DNA from: Castanea sativa
Taxonomy: Eukaryota > Streptophyta > Magnoliopsida > Fagales > Fagaceae
Direction: 5' to 3'
Length of the DNA: 64,000 bases
NCBI RefSeq assembly: GCF_040712315.1
Contig: NC_134013.1
Coordinates: 13,551,001-13,615,000 of the forward strand
Of this stretch, positions 47,701-59,294 are shown one piece after another. Under the pieces are notes generated by a model that had not been told where the DNA came from, ran no database searches, and saw nothing but the letters and a program-made list of their open reading frames with translations. The first letter of the stretch is position 1; each line of letters begins with the position of its first letter. The position numbers were made by a program, and so were the translations under genes.

Positions 47701-49128
47701 TTCTTGCAAAGATAATTTCTAAACTTTTGCTATTTTACCTCTGCCATCATCATGTGGTAAAAGGGTGGGATGTAATTGGTGTTTATCTTAGCTTCAAATC
47801 TTACTAATAAAACAAGAAAAAGGAAAAATGACAGAAAATGTCTCTGAGCCTGGCAGCTCAACCAGAAATTCCATCATAGGCTTATATTGGTGCCTTTTCT
47901 ATTGACAGCATCATGAAACCAGTTTTGCATAGAGAATCTTTTCTTTGTGGGTTTTCCCTCTAAATACAATTGAAATCTTGAATTTGAAAAGCCTCTCCTT
48001 TATCTGTGCAACATAAGAGAAGAAGATAACGGCGACACAAAAATCCCGTTGGACTTGGTTCAGAGTTATGTCAAGGGTAATGTCCTGCATGTAGGAATTC
48101 AGACTGCCTATGGTTAATTTCATGAGGTCTATCTGTCATTGTCCTAAACAGGTGGCCACCAGGTGACAGGTATTACAAACTTAAAACAGGAAGGTCACTA
48201 CGTAGTCCTTAGGATACCCACAGTTTCTTTTCTATGAATGACTTCTGAAATTGAGTATGACAACTAGTAGAGTGTCTTAATATGTTTTCTTGACAATGAG
48301 CCTCTTATTAGTAGAAAATTCATATCAGAAAATATTTTTTTTTTCTTCCAGTTCAAACTTCAAGCTTCAAACTAATATTATCACTCACTCGCCATCAATT
48401 TCACCAAGTCAAAAGAAATTCTTGTTCATTTCTCATGATTTTTTTTAATCTAATTCCTAAATGTTGGCAGTGACATATGACTCCATTATTTCCTAAATGT
48501 TGGCAGTGACATATGACTCCATTATTTTCTGCAGGGCTATGCATATATTCTCACACATCCAGGGATACCGTCAGTGTTTTATGACCATTTTTATGATTCG
48601 GGCGACTCCATTCATGACAAAATTGTGAAATTGGTACGCTGCGTAACTGTTTTTAACTTATGGCTCATTTGGGTAGAGATTTAAAGAGTAGGATTTGGGC
48701 TTCAAATTTTAGTATAAATGACTTGAATATAGTATGAAATAGTTTTCAATTGATGAATAGATAGAGCAAACTCTCCAAAACACAAATCATCATGTGCTGT
48801 GAAATTTATGTCAAGCAATATATACTAGCAATTGTTCTTCATATCAATTGATTTTAAATCCTCAGATGCAACCACAACCTTATTAAATTTTTCTCGTTGA
48901 GAAAATTTCTCCTTAGCTTCTCAAATATGTCTGCAGATGGACATTCGAAAGCGTCAAGACATTCACAGCCGATCATCAATTAGAATTATGGAGGCACAGC
49001 CAAATCTATACTCTGCAATCATTGGGGAGAATCTGTGCATGAAGATTGGGGATGGATCATGGTGCCCAACTGGCAGAGAGTGGTCACTTGCAACTTGTGG
49101 CCACGGATATGCAGTATGGCAGAAGTAA
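42869..49128 (+). CDS. AMY2: Alpha-amylase, AMY2 type (GH13), 12 coding exons
   Basis: Exons: 42869-42886, 43054-43087, 43759-43796, 44218-44344, 44447-44673, 44783-44928, 45019-45131, 45900-45988, 46593-46715, 47360-47395, 48535-48633, 48937-49128. All introns are GT-AG and the frame closes exactly, giving 413 residues, the same length I recall for Arabidopsis AMY2. GH13 motifs in order: MADIVINHR (region I, about residues 107-115), DFRFDFARG with nucleophile Asp193, FSVGEYWD with acid/base Glu218, and FLDNHDTGS with transition-state Asp300. The C-terminal domain ends [10 protein letters not shown]. It starts [16 protein letters not shown] with no signal or transit peptide, so a cytosolic enzyme is expected, hydrolysing internal alpha-1,4 bonds of soluble glucans. 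Leaf starch breakdown mainly uses the plastid AMY3, so the AMY2 role is less clear. All catalytic residues are intact. The two smallest 5' exons are supported by matching the family N-terminus. Confidence 0.96.
44722..44757. repeat. (ATT)n microsatellite in AMY2 intron 5
   Basis: A pure ATT trinucleotide run of about 36 bp, 25 bp upstream of the exon 6 acceptor. It lies in the pyrimidine/branch-point zone and may vary among alleles. Confidence 0.9.
46091..46446. mobile_element. Stowaway-like MITE in AMY2 intron 8
   Basis: It begins TACTCCCTCCGTCCCAAATT and ends AATTTGGGACAGAGGGGGTA, near-perfect inverted termini with the TA target duplication. The CTCCCTCCGT terminus is diagnostic of Tc1/mariner-type Stowaway MITEs. 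The element is about 355 bp, AT-rich inside and has no coding capacity. It sits between exons 8 and 9. Confidence 0.92.
48455..48526. repeat. 36-bp tandem duplication next to AMY2 exon 11
   Basis: Two identical 36-bp units (TCCTAAATGTTGGCAGTGAC at their start) end 8 bp before the exon 11 acceptor. The unit carries the probable branch-point region (CATATGACTCC), so that region is doubled. Perfect identity implies a recent event. Confidence 0.9.
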
Positions 49129-49930
49129 TAATGCTTCCAAATGCTATCTTCATTTGCATATCTATTTTTGGGGCCAGGAGGTTTGGCTGGGGGTTGGTTT
49201 CTCCCTACAGCCATTTTATATATATTGTATTAATAATAAGGCCTCCAATCTCCAATTTTGCATTGGGAATCAATGACTAATTTATATATTCCGCCTAATA
49301 TTGGGAAATATTTTATTATGAATAAGTCCTCCAATCTCTACTTTTGCATTGGTAACATATGCATAGAGCGTAGTATCTTCAAGTTTTTTGAAAAATCTAA
49401 TGACATGAAAATTTCACAATTACTAAAATGGTAAGTGATGATGGGTGTATGATAAAAGCACTGTACATTATGAAATTGATGTTGCACTAACTACAATTTA
49501 TCTTAATCGATTGTCTTCCTATCAACTTGGATCTGACATTCTCCTTAAAATACGTTTATCAACAAATGCCAATGGGGTTTGAGAAAGAGCATATTTTCAT
49601 AGCTTTGCTTAGGCTTGTACAATAAAAAATGCAGCTGCCCCATGCCCCCCAACAACCTATTGTTTGATGGACTTGATGCTCAAAGGTCCATGGCAGGCTA
49701 AAATCAAGAGCCTAATAAGCAGGTTTTTGAAAAACCACTACAATCTTACTATGAGATGCAGCGTAAGGCTTGGTTCTAGTGAAATGATTCGAACAAATGG
49801 CAAAAATCAAACACGTCTGTATTGTATCCAGTGTACTGAGCATTGAAGATAAGCCGAGTCCGAGATGCAGCGAGGATACGGTCAAGGTTATAGCTGGGAA
49901 GGGAGCGATAAGCCTATAATTAACGATATG

Positions 49931-49947
49931 TTTTTTTTTTTTATACG
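49931..49947 (-). mobile_element. Tail-only micro-insertion
   Basis: A 17-bp insert of 12 T plus ATACG lies between two perfect copies of AATTAACGATATG (49918-49930 and 49948-49960). Confidence 0.7.
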
Positions 49948-50329
49948 AATTAACGATATGTTGTACTATAAGTCATAAGAATGTGACCATTCAGTTCTGC
50001 TCGTTTGTGTCACCTCTTCGGGTGAAAAGACTGATGGCAACTGTATTACACAAATATGATTTATGATTTGCTCAGTAGCAAGAGACAGTGAGACTTCGAT
50101 GGTAATAATAAATAGAATTCTAGTAAAGAAAGATTTTAAAAAAACAGCTAGCTCGGTACGGTAGGTGCAATAACTTAGAATTTATCGTGCCCGGACATAT
50201 GGAGTTAATGAGTTATGAACCCCGAACTGCATTAGTCAAATCACACTACACTACGTACAGAGCATCTACGTGTTATGAACGTATATTATTTTCACCATAT
50301 GTATACATGAATAAGATCTCCACGTATAT

Positions 50330-50360
50330 CTTTCTCAAAAAAAAAAAAAAAAAAAAAAAA
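50330..50360 (+). mobile_element. Tail-only micro-insertion, best example
   Basis: The insert is CTTTCTC followed by 24 A. It lies between two perfect copies of AGATCTCCACGTATAT (50314-50329 and 50361-50376). It has the full hallmark set of target-primed reverse transcription, except that only seven bases precede the tail. Confidence 0.8.
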
Positions 50361-50446
50361 AGATCTCCACGTATATATTAAATCCAGGAAATACAGCTTT
50401 ACATTTGAGGGACAAAATTTAGATGGTATAAGATCTGCAATTGAGC

Positions 50447-50448
<2 letters not shown>

Positions 50449-50492
<44 letters not shown>
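50449..50492. repeat. (AT)n microsatellite
   Basis: A pure AT run of about 44 bp. Confidence 0.95.
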
Positions 50493-50495
<3 letters not shown>

Positions 50496-53400
50496 GACCT
50501 TGTGTGAATGGGTCCCAATGTATTGGAAGCCTATATTGGTAATAATGGATATCACTTGCATGGCACATATGTACAGAGAGGTTTTGATCCTCCTACTATG
50601 TACCCTATGAGAGAGAGAGAGAGAGTCACATGGTAATAGAGCTGGAAAGAGTCTCCCACATCAACATCATAACCATCGTCGTCGACCTCATCATTCATGT
50701 TTTGAATTGAAACTCATTAAGACAACACCTTGGCCACGTCTGCTCTAACATTTCAATCAAACGGAACAACAAGACAATATTTCTAATTAATATCATGTCC
50801 TCAAAACCAAACCACTAAAACTATTCTCTCTCTCTCTCTCTCTCACGTGACGTACATACAGTGTCAGGATCTATCATCCATTGATAAAACAAACAAATGC
50901 AGTCCATTATCCATCCTTAAGAGCTCGAAACGCCCCAAAGGCTTTGTCCTTTTTAATTTCTATGAACTTTGTCATCTTTCTATAGTTTAATCAAAATCAA
51001 ACGTACCCGAGTTCCAAGTAGCTTTCTCTCTCAAAAGGTCAAAAGTTACGGTGAAGGCCCGAAGGTCTATATAGTTTCTCATCACTAGTAATTACAAACA
51101 ATAATTCTACCCAAAAATAAAAGAAATTACAAACAACAATCAACATGCTTACATGCATCATGTAATGCTTAGGGCCTTTGACGAGTCCATCAAATCACAT
51201 TGTGAAAATTGCCACCATTTGAACTACTAATATTAGGTTTTGACCAATATTATTAGGGACACATTGTTTTTTTTTTTACACTTATTGATATAATTTTTTA
51301 TGATTAAAGTAACATCATGTTTATTTGGATTTACCATTAACAAAACTTTTATTATATAACAATCACAAGAAGTTATAAAAATAATTGTATAGCTAGAGAA
51401 ATTTGAAATGGAGTGGAACCATAATCAAAATGTAAATTAGTCTTCGACTGCTTGGAAAGGTCATATACGCGTAGACATGCGCATAAATATTGAAAAGGCA
51501 GTTCTCAGTTTGCGCACATTAACATTCAAGGGACTAGAGGATAGAGCCATAATCATGAATGCATGGCAGCATTTGTGGGACACGTGAAATAATTAGCATT
51601 TCTATCTGAGTTTGACGTTGTCCACTGGCCTTTGGAGTTAGGATATTGTTACAACTTAATTACAACTAGTTCCGCTTATTAATTATCAGCAAAGCATGAC
51701 TTTAATTGATTATGCTGCATATTAAATAGTTTTCTCATGTCAACACCTGTCTGCCACTCTTCCACAAACGTAGAATAATATTTCTTATAATTATCTTTCT
51801 TTTTTCTTTCTGCTTAAGGGGTGGTCCAATTTCTATTAATTTGATGAAAAGTTTTATACCTCAATTGACACCTCATCATATTTTTAACCAAGATATCTCG
51901 AGTTCAAATATTCTACTTTCAACTATCTATTTGTTATATTCAAAAAAGGAAGTTATACGCACTTGTAAAACTTAAAGTTTTGTAGTCAAAAGTATCTAGG
52001 TAAATGCTTTTAACCTCAAGTGATTAGTCTAGTGATTTTCAAGATCTTGTAAAGTTAATGAGGCTTTGAATTCAAAACTTTTAATCAGCATCTTAAAGCC
52101 ACAACCACCCCTAAAGATTTTCTGGTTAATCATGAGATTGATTCATGGAGAGGCACATTGCACTCTATAAAAGGAGTGCAACTGTGTAACTGTGTAAGAC
52201 CCTCATTTGCGAATACAATGGTTCTTTCTGCATACCTAACTCTCTGTATGTGAATTTTTTACCTTCACCCGATTAATTTCATTTCTTTGGCCTTTGGGAC
52301 CAACAATTGCTTCCTTTTGTTGATTAGCACCAACTAACAGACAACACTCATATTGCACTTTCTTTGTATAAAGAAGAAAATGCATGCGATGATACATGAT
52401 ACTCCAATCTTAAGCATTACAGATCGAGAGCAACTACATGACTAAACCTAAACCCCAATAGCTTATAATCATGAAAAAGGGTGGATTTCCGTGCATCGAG
52501 CGCTGCAATAAGAAAAAAGCGAAAATTCTTCTTGCAGCCTTGCATGTTCCTGCCTTAGTGCTTTTGTTTTTCAATATTTTAACAACTAGTCAACTTAAAA
52601 ATGCGCATTTCATTAGTGTTCCTGACTTTTAGGTTCTAAATGTGCTTGAGTTGAGGTTAGCTAAAAAGTATGTTATTTTTATTTTTTAATCTGAAATCTC
52701 AGAAATGCAGCTAATTAAGATGGAACAATTTGGAAATATATCAAATGGGTTTTTATGTCTTTTGCTGAATCTCCCGGTGACCACTCAGAGTTTGCAAAAT
52801 CAATACTTTATTTGGTCCCCACCATAGACCTAACCCTAAGAACTTTTTCCAAAAAGGGAACAAAAGAAGAGAAGAAAGAATAAAAGTTGACACTAAAGAC
52901 TTGCACAGAGCACAGGGAACAAAGCCCATGAACTTTATTCAAAGCTTTCAGATATAAAAGAAGCAAAAAGTTTCTCCTTGTGATTACACCAACTTTTTAG
53001 GTTTTATACTTTGCTCGGTTAGATGTTGTTAAAATGATAGTTCGATACATAATTACATAATACCAAGCTGCCCTTGATTAACTGTTTCAGTGTTATAGGA
53101 GCGGGAGAGAGTGCCTCACCTAGACTACTACTGCACTGTCTAAGCCATAGTTATTGAGACTAGAAGGAAGACAGTCGAGCTAATAACAGTGGTCAAACAC
53201 AGCTTAAAGTTGAGCAATAAACCATTACAGATCAAAAAATAGACCTCATATTTTTTTCTTTTATTATATAATACTTCTTATATAATTTCAATTTAAGGTC
53301 TCAAGACTTTTATTCCACTAAAATTTGAATTTGAATTTGATTATAAATTGAAGTTCCAAGTTTTTTTTTTTCAAAATAAAAGTTAGAAGTTTCAATTGAA

Positions 53401-53549
53401 AAAAATGACCATCGTGTATTTTCAAAATAATATTAAATCCGGCTCATTCTTGAGTTTTTATAACTAAAAAGTAGCAAGAAGAGCCCATATGAACTCCATT
53501 TGAGAAAGAGACAAAACTACGTTAGGCGTTAGGACCACTGGGATCATGA

Positions 53550-53571
53550 CCCCCCCCCCCCCCCCCCCCCC
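53550..53571. repeat. Poly-C tract, 22 bp
   Basis: A run of 22 consecutive C in otherwise AT-rich DNA. A shorter C tract lies in AMY2 intron 9 at about 47035-47046. Such runs are uncommon in plants and the length may be a sequencing estimate. Confidence 0.85.
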
Positions 53572-54116
53572 ACAACGCAAAAATAAAAAAAATAAAAACA
53601 AATGAATATTGATAAAATTAGGTTTCACAACAAAAATGAAGATGGTTTTCTAGAATGCTCTTTAATTTTGTACATAGAAATAGAAATTGCTAAAAATATT
53701 AAGTATAAAATAATTATATATGATTTTTGGGATTTAAAAGAACGTCAAGTTCCATTTGATATTTGATTAATTATTAAAGTTTTGAGAAACGATTTTTTGT
53801 GATTTTCTTTTGTTTCTATTTTTTTAATATTCAATGGATGCTAATATAATTTTTTATGTATTAATTTATATTTAAATCTAAATATAGTTTTATAACTAAA
53901 TTGAAGAAAATAAATGTTCATACTTCGACTCTCCAAAACTGGAGTATTGTTTTCGTCCATGATTTGAACCTATCTTCGATTCTAGATAATTAATAAATAA
54001 ATAAATAACATAATAGTGCAAAAAATTCTATTCAATAGCATGCATGGGTTTCCGTTTGTATTTGGAAAAAATATCCAAAACCCTATGTGGTTTTTCCATA
54101 AAAACATGAAATCTAT

Positions 54117-54916
54117 TGTAAGGGCACCATTTGCTTGGAAAGCCCAAAAGTGAAAAGGACTAAGGCCCAAAAAGCTCAAAACAATAAATTTATAGAGAGT
54201 ATGCTAGAAACTAAACTCTGATGTGTTGGACAGTAATCACAGTAGGCTAAATGATATTTGAAAGCATGAATAAATAGTTTAATGCAAAGAAAATCCTCTT
54301 CGGCAAAGTCCGAGGATGGTTGTTCTTATATATTTCTCTTAGACTTAAACACAATTATAGTTCTTGAGTATACAGTGATTTTTCTCTCTAGATTATCCGA
54401 TCCCCACTATAATGGGGTTTCTCTTCTTTATATTCCCTTATTTTTCTTCATCTTAGCCCTCCACGTGTAGATGAAATTGCTGGTCTTAATCCATCTCCCA
54501 TCAGCAACTTCCTAAAATCTGTGTGGGTAGCTGTAAGGCTGCATGTCTCCGCTCAAGTATCACCTCCACGTTAGTGCGGCCAGAGAAGTAGTTGTAGAGC
54601 ATTCAATACAGTGGTAGCAACTTTCACCTAGATATTTTTCAGTTTTCCTTTGTCTTATTCCCTTCTGATACTTATTCTTACCAGTAAGATCGTCTGGTGT
54701 GTTGTTCTTGATAAAAGGTCAGATCTTTGACCCCTACTCTGCTTAGCCAAGGAGGTATTTCTCCTCAAATTACACTCTTAATCCTTTACGATCAGAACTC
54801 TTCCATAGCTTACTAATTTATACATCCTCGTTAATGTTCACCTGTTTTAAGACGACTTAATATCTTCAGACACAGCCCACGATCCAATATCCTTTTTTAG
54901 GCCCTTTATCCCTACA
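54117..54916 (-). mobile_element. Solo LTR (800 bp), relative of the 32.9-kb solo LTR
   Basis: On the minus strand it starts TGTAGGGATAAAGGGCC at 54916 and ends GGTGCCCTTACA at 54117. The flanks TCTAT (54112-54116) and CCTAT (54917-54921) are a 5-bp duplication with one change. The ends and internal TCCGAGGA-type strings match the LTR at 32903-33729, which is in the opposite orientation. No internal domain is attached. Confidence 0.78.
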
Positions 54917-57061
54917 CCTATCATTTGAGTTTTACTTCCATATTATATTGTTTTATATTTAAACCATTTATTGCGTAATACCTAATTGTAGCTTTAAATA
55001 TGAACATGGGTCATTACATGAGCAACTTAATGAACTTATTATAGAGGGTTTACACATAAAACAACACCATATGAGATTAAGTATTAGTGTATTTTAGAGG
55101 GTTTTTTTTTTTTTTTTTGAGTAATTTAGAGGGTTTTTTATTTTACAGAGAAATCCTTTTGGGGTACTTCTTCCTTTATGTATTAACTAACAAAAACTAC
55201 TGGTGAAGGTACGCTGATATATATTTAGATTTTCAAGGATTAATTTCTACCCTAGCTCGATCAGACTCTAAATTTTTGAGGTAGTTACCTTCTTCTTCTT
55301 TTCATTTGTCCTTTTTCCTTGAAAATGGAAAGGATACTACTACCTCCCAAGCTAGCTTGGTTCCCCACCACCATTTAAGGTTACAAAATTCGACAGTTCA
55401 CTGAAAAACTCGTCTTTTAGGGTTTCATATACCAAATCGCAATGCCTTTTTTCAATTGACCAGTTGTCACTTGTAAGGCCACCCCAATTAATGCTGGTAG
55501 TTCCATAATCAATCCTACAGAATTTAATGCAAACTTAGATTATTTGGGTCTATCTTTTTCAGTTTGATTGTGGAGCATAATGAGAAAGTTAAACTTGCTT
55601 GCTGTGTAGTAAAGGTGCATCAGCAAAAGAACCCAAAGTTAAACTTTCTTGCTGTAGGTAAAAACGTTTTTGTTCAATTATTATTCCATTATCGATATAA
55701 TGTCTCTTTTGTACCGATGATTCAATCATGGCTCCCAGAGTGAGATAGCAACTCAACTGAGCAGGACAACTGGTCTGTACCTCACAGACCAATGGGACGT
55801 AAACACTGAACTGTTTATATGGGAACAAAGTCCTCATCAGTCTATAAATTCTACATGGGACCCTGCTCATTTCTTCAGTGTTGTTGTTTTGAAAACCTTT
55901 GAATTGAATAGGTAGTAAAATTAATAATTGGGTATGGTTGGGGAGGTAGATTTGAAGCATTAAATAGTAGGAATATGTGGATTGGTCTATTAAATACTGA
56001 AATACAAAAACGTATAAACAATTAATATTTGTGGAAGTTTGTTTCATATAAATATTTGGCAGGATGGAGCTGGTGACTGGTGAGTGTTTTTAAGGAGAGT
56101 GGGCTATGTAAATATGTTATGGCCTTGTGGGCGTGATGAGTGCGACGTATCGATCGACAAAAGGGAAGATTTCGTATCTCTTTCTCTTTGTCCGTTGTAT
56201 TTGAAACTGTGCATTTCTTACTTCTTCCATTTATTTATTTATTTATTTTGGGGTAACGAAGTATGACTATGAATTAACTGTATTACTGTGTGTATCATTC
56301 AATAAAATATGACTATGGCAGATATATTATGTGTTAATTAATTAATATTATAATTGTGGAAGATTGACCTACGTTTCACCTTTTAATCGCATTTTCAACA
56401 TGTCCTATAGGCTTATAGGTCAAAAGGATTATTATTTTTGGCCAGAAAAAAAGGAACAAAAGGAATTCATTTGGTTTGAACTTTGATACTTTGAATTCTG
56501 TAGTTTCTTCAGTTCATCTGTGGGTGTGTTGCGAGCGAAGGGTACCTAGGATTCCACACTTAGTGGTGTAGTAGGACCCATGATTGATAACCTTGCCTCC
56601 CCACCAATAAGCCGCTCCATTACCATTAAAAAAGCTTGGTTGAGCGCTCATTTTCACCAGTAATTAGCACTAAGGTATTTTCTGATTAAGGACCTGTATC
56701 TTCTAGTCCTCCATTCAATATTTTTTCCCAGTCAAAGTTGAATCATTTCGAGGTGATGCAACATCTTTGAGAATCGAAGAAACAATAAGCATATTAGATT
56801 ATCAAGAACACTCGATTACTTGGGTTGGACTGAGCAGAAGGAGCCTAACAAAGCTCAATTAGTCGTCCTTATTTTGGTAAGCAATCTTATCACTTCTCTC
56901 GTTCTTAGACTTTGCTTTGGAATAAACTTCAAATGTAATTATTAAATGAGCAACGTCAAAGATATAACAAAAATTTATATCCTTTTCACAATCTCTTCAG
57001 ATGGTTAATTATGATTCAAGAAATAATTCTTTCATTTGGTCGTACCACTAACTATGTAATA
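54917..57061. other. Intergenic spacer
   Basis: No gene is supported. It holds a tail-only micro-insertion at 55102-55124. A 152-codon minus-strand frame (55589-56047) has no domain, no splice context and biased composition. A short perfect hairpin TGGTCTGT-ACCTC-ACAGACCA lies at about 55768-55788. Confidence 0.5.
55102..55124 (-). mobile_element. Tail-only micro-insertion
   Basis: A 23-bp insert of 17 T plus GAGTAA (sense TTACTC plus A-run) lies between TTTAGAGGG copies at 55093-55101 and 55125-55133. The pre-tail bases again end in CTC. Confidence 0.6.
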
Positions 57062-57073
57062 TTATTTTTTTCA

Positions 57074-57241
57074 GTATTTTTTTTTTTTTTACAAGATAGA
57101 ATTTATACTCTAGCCTAATTTAAATGTATATGTGTGTGGAGCTCCTTCCTGAAGACTTGAACCCCGGCCCTTGCCTTCCACACTCCACAAGCACTTATAC
57201 CTGTGGAGTGACCATCGCACCAAGAGTACGCTGCGCGGTAG
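57074..57241 (-). mobile_element. tRNA-derived SINE, full 3' end, 12-bp target duplication
   Basis: Read on the minus strand, an A-box-like segment (TGGTGCGATGGTCACTCC) is followed about 50 bp later by a B box (GGTTCAAGTCTTC), the two parts of an internal polymerase III promoter. The 3' end reads TTAGGCTAGAGTATAAATTC and is followed by a poly(A) tail (T-run near 57077-57092 on the plus strand). Perfect direct repeats TTATTTTTTTCA flank it at 57062-57073 and 57242-57253. The sequence is like the plant Au-type SINEs from memory; the family name is tentative. It cannot move without LINE enzymes. Confidence 0.85.
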
Positions 57242-57253
57242 TTATTTTTTTCA

Positions 57254-59248
57254 ATAGTTAAGATATAATTAAACTTATAGAATCCGTTTAATAACACTGA
57301 CTTTTACTAATATACCAAAAACATCAATTAATTTTTTATATAAGCAAGATTTGAATGCAAATTTATTATTTAATAATCAAATACTTTACCTATTGAACTA
57401 TTGTGAACTTGTAGACCATAATGCAATATTACTTTTATTATACAACAATCATAACATGTCACATTAATAGATGTAAAAATTATATGTAATTAGATTAATT
57501 GCCACTGTATATCTCGGTTTTTCACTTGGGAGAGCCAATAAAGATACACTTGATTGGGCATATTTTTGAAAAATTAACTTATAAAAAAACAGAAGGGTGT
57601 TGTAAAAGTAGATTGGGACTGAAAATTTAGTGAGTTTACGAAGTCATATTAGCGGGAAGAAAAATCTAGCTAGGGCCATTTTCATTGTTTTCATTATGTG
57701 TATACTTAAAGTTATATCACAATTAGGTAGATAGTGGGAGAGGGGAAAGGGTTTAGAGCCGCAAACGTCGTTACCACTTAACTATCACTTGAATCCCATA
57801 ATTCTAGTTAATTTGTTTGGGAATAGATAACATCATAAATCAAATATTTGTGTGTGTGTATATATATATATATATTTATTTGGAAGAGAACACATTGGTA
57901 CTATTGTTAGTACTATAAAAAAATCAGCACGCAAGAAATTCATAAAATAGCAAGTACTAGTAGTAATTGTCGAAGCTAAAGAAATAACTTTGTACTAACA
58001 AGAAGAGAATCACCATGAGAATAAAAATTCACCACCTTCTTGCCAAGACCTACAAAGATTTTCGGCAAATTTGTTTAGGCCTTTAATTAGTTGTTTTTGT
58101 TATTAATTTTATTTTTTTTTTAAATTATAACTTTTAATGTAAAAAACCTGAATAAGGTCATGTCTGTTTTAGGATTTCTTCTAAAGTCGAAGAGATTTGG
58201 ATTTGTGATTTTCTCAATTTTTTCTTTTTTGGTAAATTTTCATTTTTTTTTAGTTAAATTTTATGATTAACACAAATTATGGTGTTTAAGAGTCTCCTAA
58301 CCGCCTTTGGTGTACTTTAGGGTTTCCTAAGGGTCTCCTTGGATTTCTTTTTCTATTTAAATGAGTTGTAACTTCCAAGAGGATTCAGTTTTTTCATTAA
58401 TAAAATTTTAGAAAGAGTTTTATTATCTATTTTATGGTAGATTTCAGAATCGTCCATGTGAATTCAAGTGTTATTATCTTGAAACAAACATGGTTTGTTT
58501 ATTTTGGCTTTTCTACGTGTGTTTTACCAAATATTATTAAAAAATATTATTTATTATCTGAATATATAAAAAAAATTGAGAGTCCACCAAACTATGAAGT
58601 AAATTGATGGCCAATCTATAGTATTGCATCATAGGATCTAAGCCTTCCACGCCTTAACAACAGAGGACAAGCATTTATTTATAAGACCCCAAAAACGTAA
58701 GGATGGCCTAAGAGGGGAAAGATATTAAGAACTTTATTTCACTTAGTTAATTTTGTTGCATAGACATCTGATGAACATTCTACAACAACACCATAGTAAG
58801 AACTCCACCGTCGATGACATCAACCATAAAGTGGAATATAGTGATCAAATGCTTGATATTAACCACTTTTTTAATGTGATGCATAATATTAACTTTTATT
58901 TTATCTAGCGTGCCACCCAACCTCTACTCTTACTAACCCCATCTTAAATATGGGAAAGATAATACATATATGAGATGTCTCAGATAATTTACATACAATA
59001 TATACAATTTTTTACTACAAAAATATCTCAATATTTTCTTAAGTGGATTTGTCAACCCATCATAGGTTAAATGAAATAATATTCTTGAAATAATAAAATA
59101 ATGTTGTAAACAAAACAATTAAGGTGATTGTTAATGAAATGCTGACATGGCAAAATCTAGACCATTAAATCATTAAAGAGTGGTTAAGATTTAATGAACT
59201 TTACTTGGTAGAGTACCCTAGGAACTTTAGAGGATCTGAATCCGTATG

Positions 59249-59294
<46 letters not shown>

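Larger units (their letters stand above)
49129..54116. other. Spacer downstream of AMY2
   Basis: The first 150 bp or so should be the AMY2 3' untranslated region. The rest is AT-rich with no supported gene. It holds two tail-only micro-insertions (49931-49947, 50330-50360), an AT run, several CT/GA runs (50608-50625, 50827-50843) and a poly-C tract. A 60-codon frame at 49664-49846 is not recognisable. Confidence 0.6.

Noticed and set aside
55768..55788. Short perfect hairpin as an RNA gene
   Set aside because: An 8-bp stem alone is too short, and no known miRNA or snoRNA boxes were convincing around it.
55589..56047. 152-codon minus-strand open frame
   Set aside because: No recognisable domain, no splice context, AT-rich spacer composition; likely chance.
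57115..57297. 60-codon minus-strand frame
   Set aside because: It lies inside the SINE and is non-coding.
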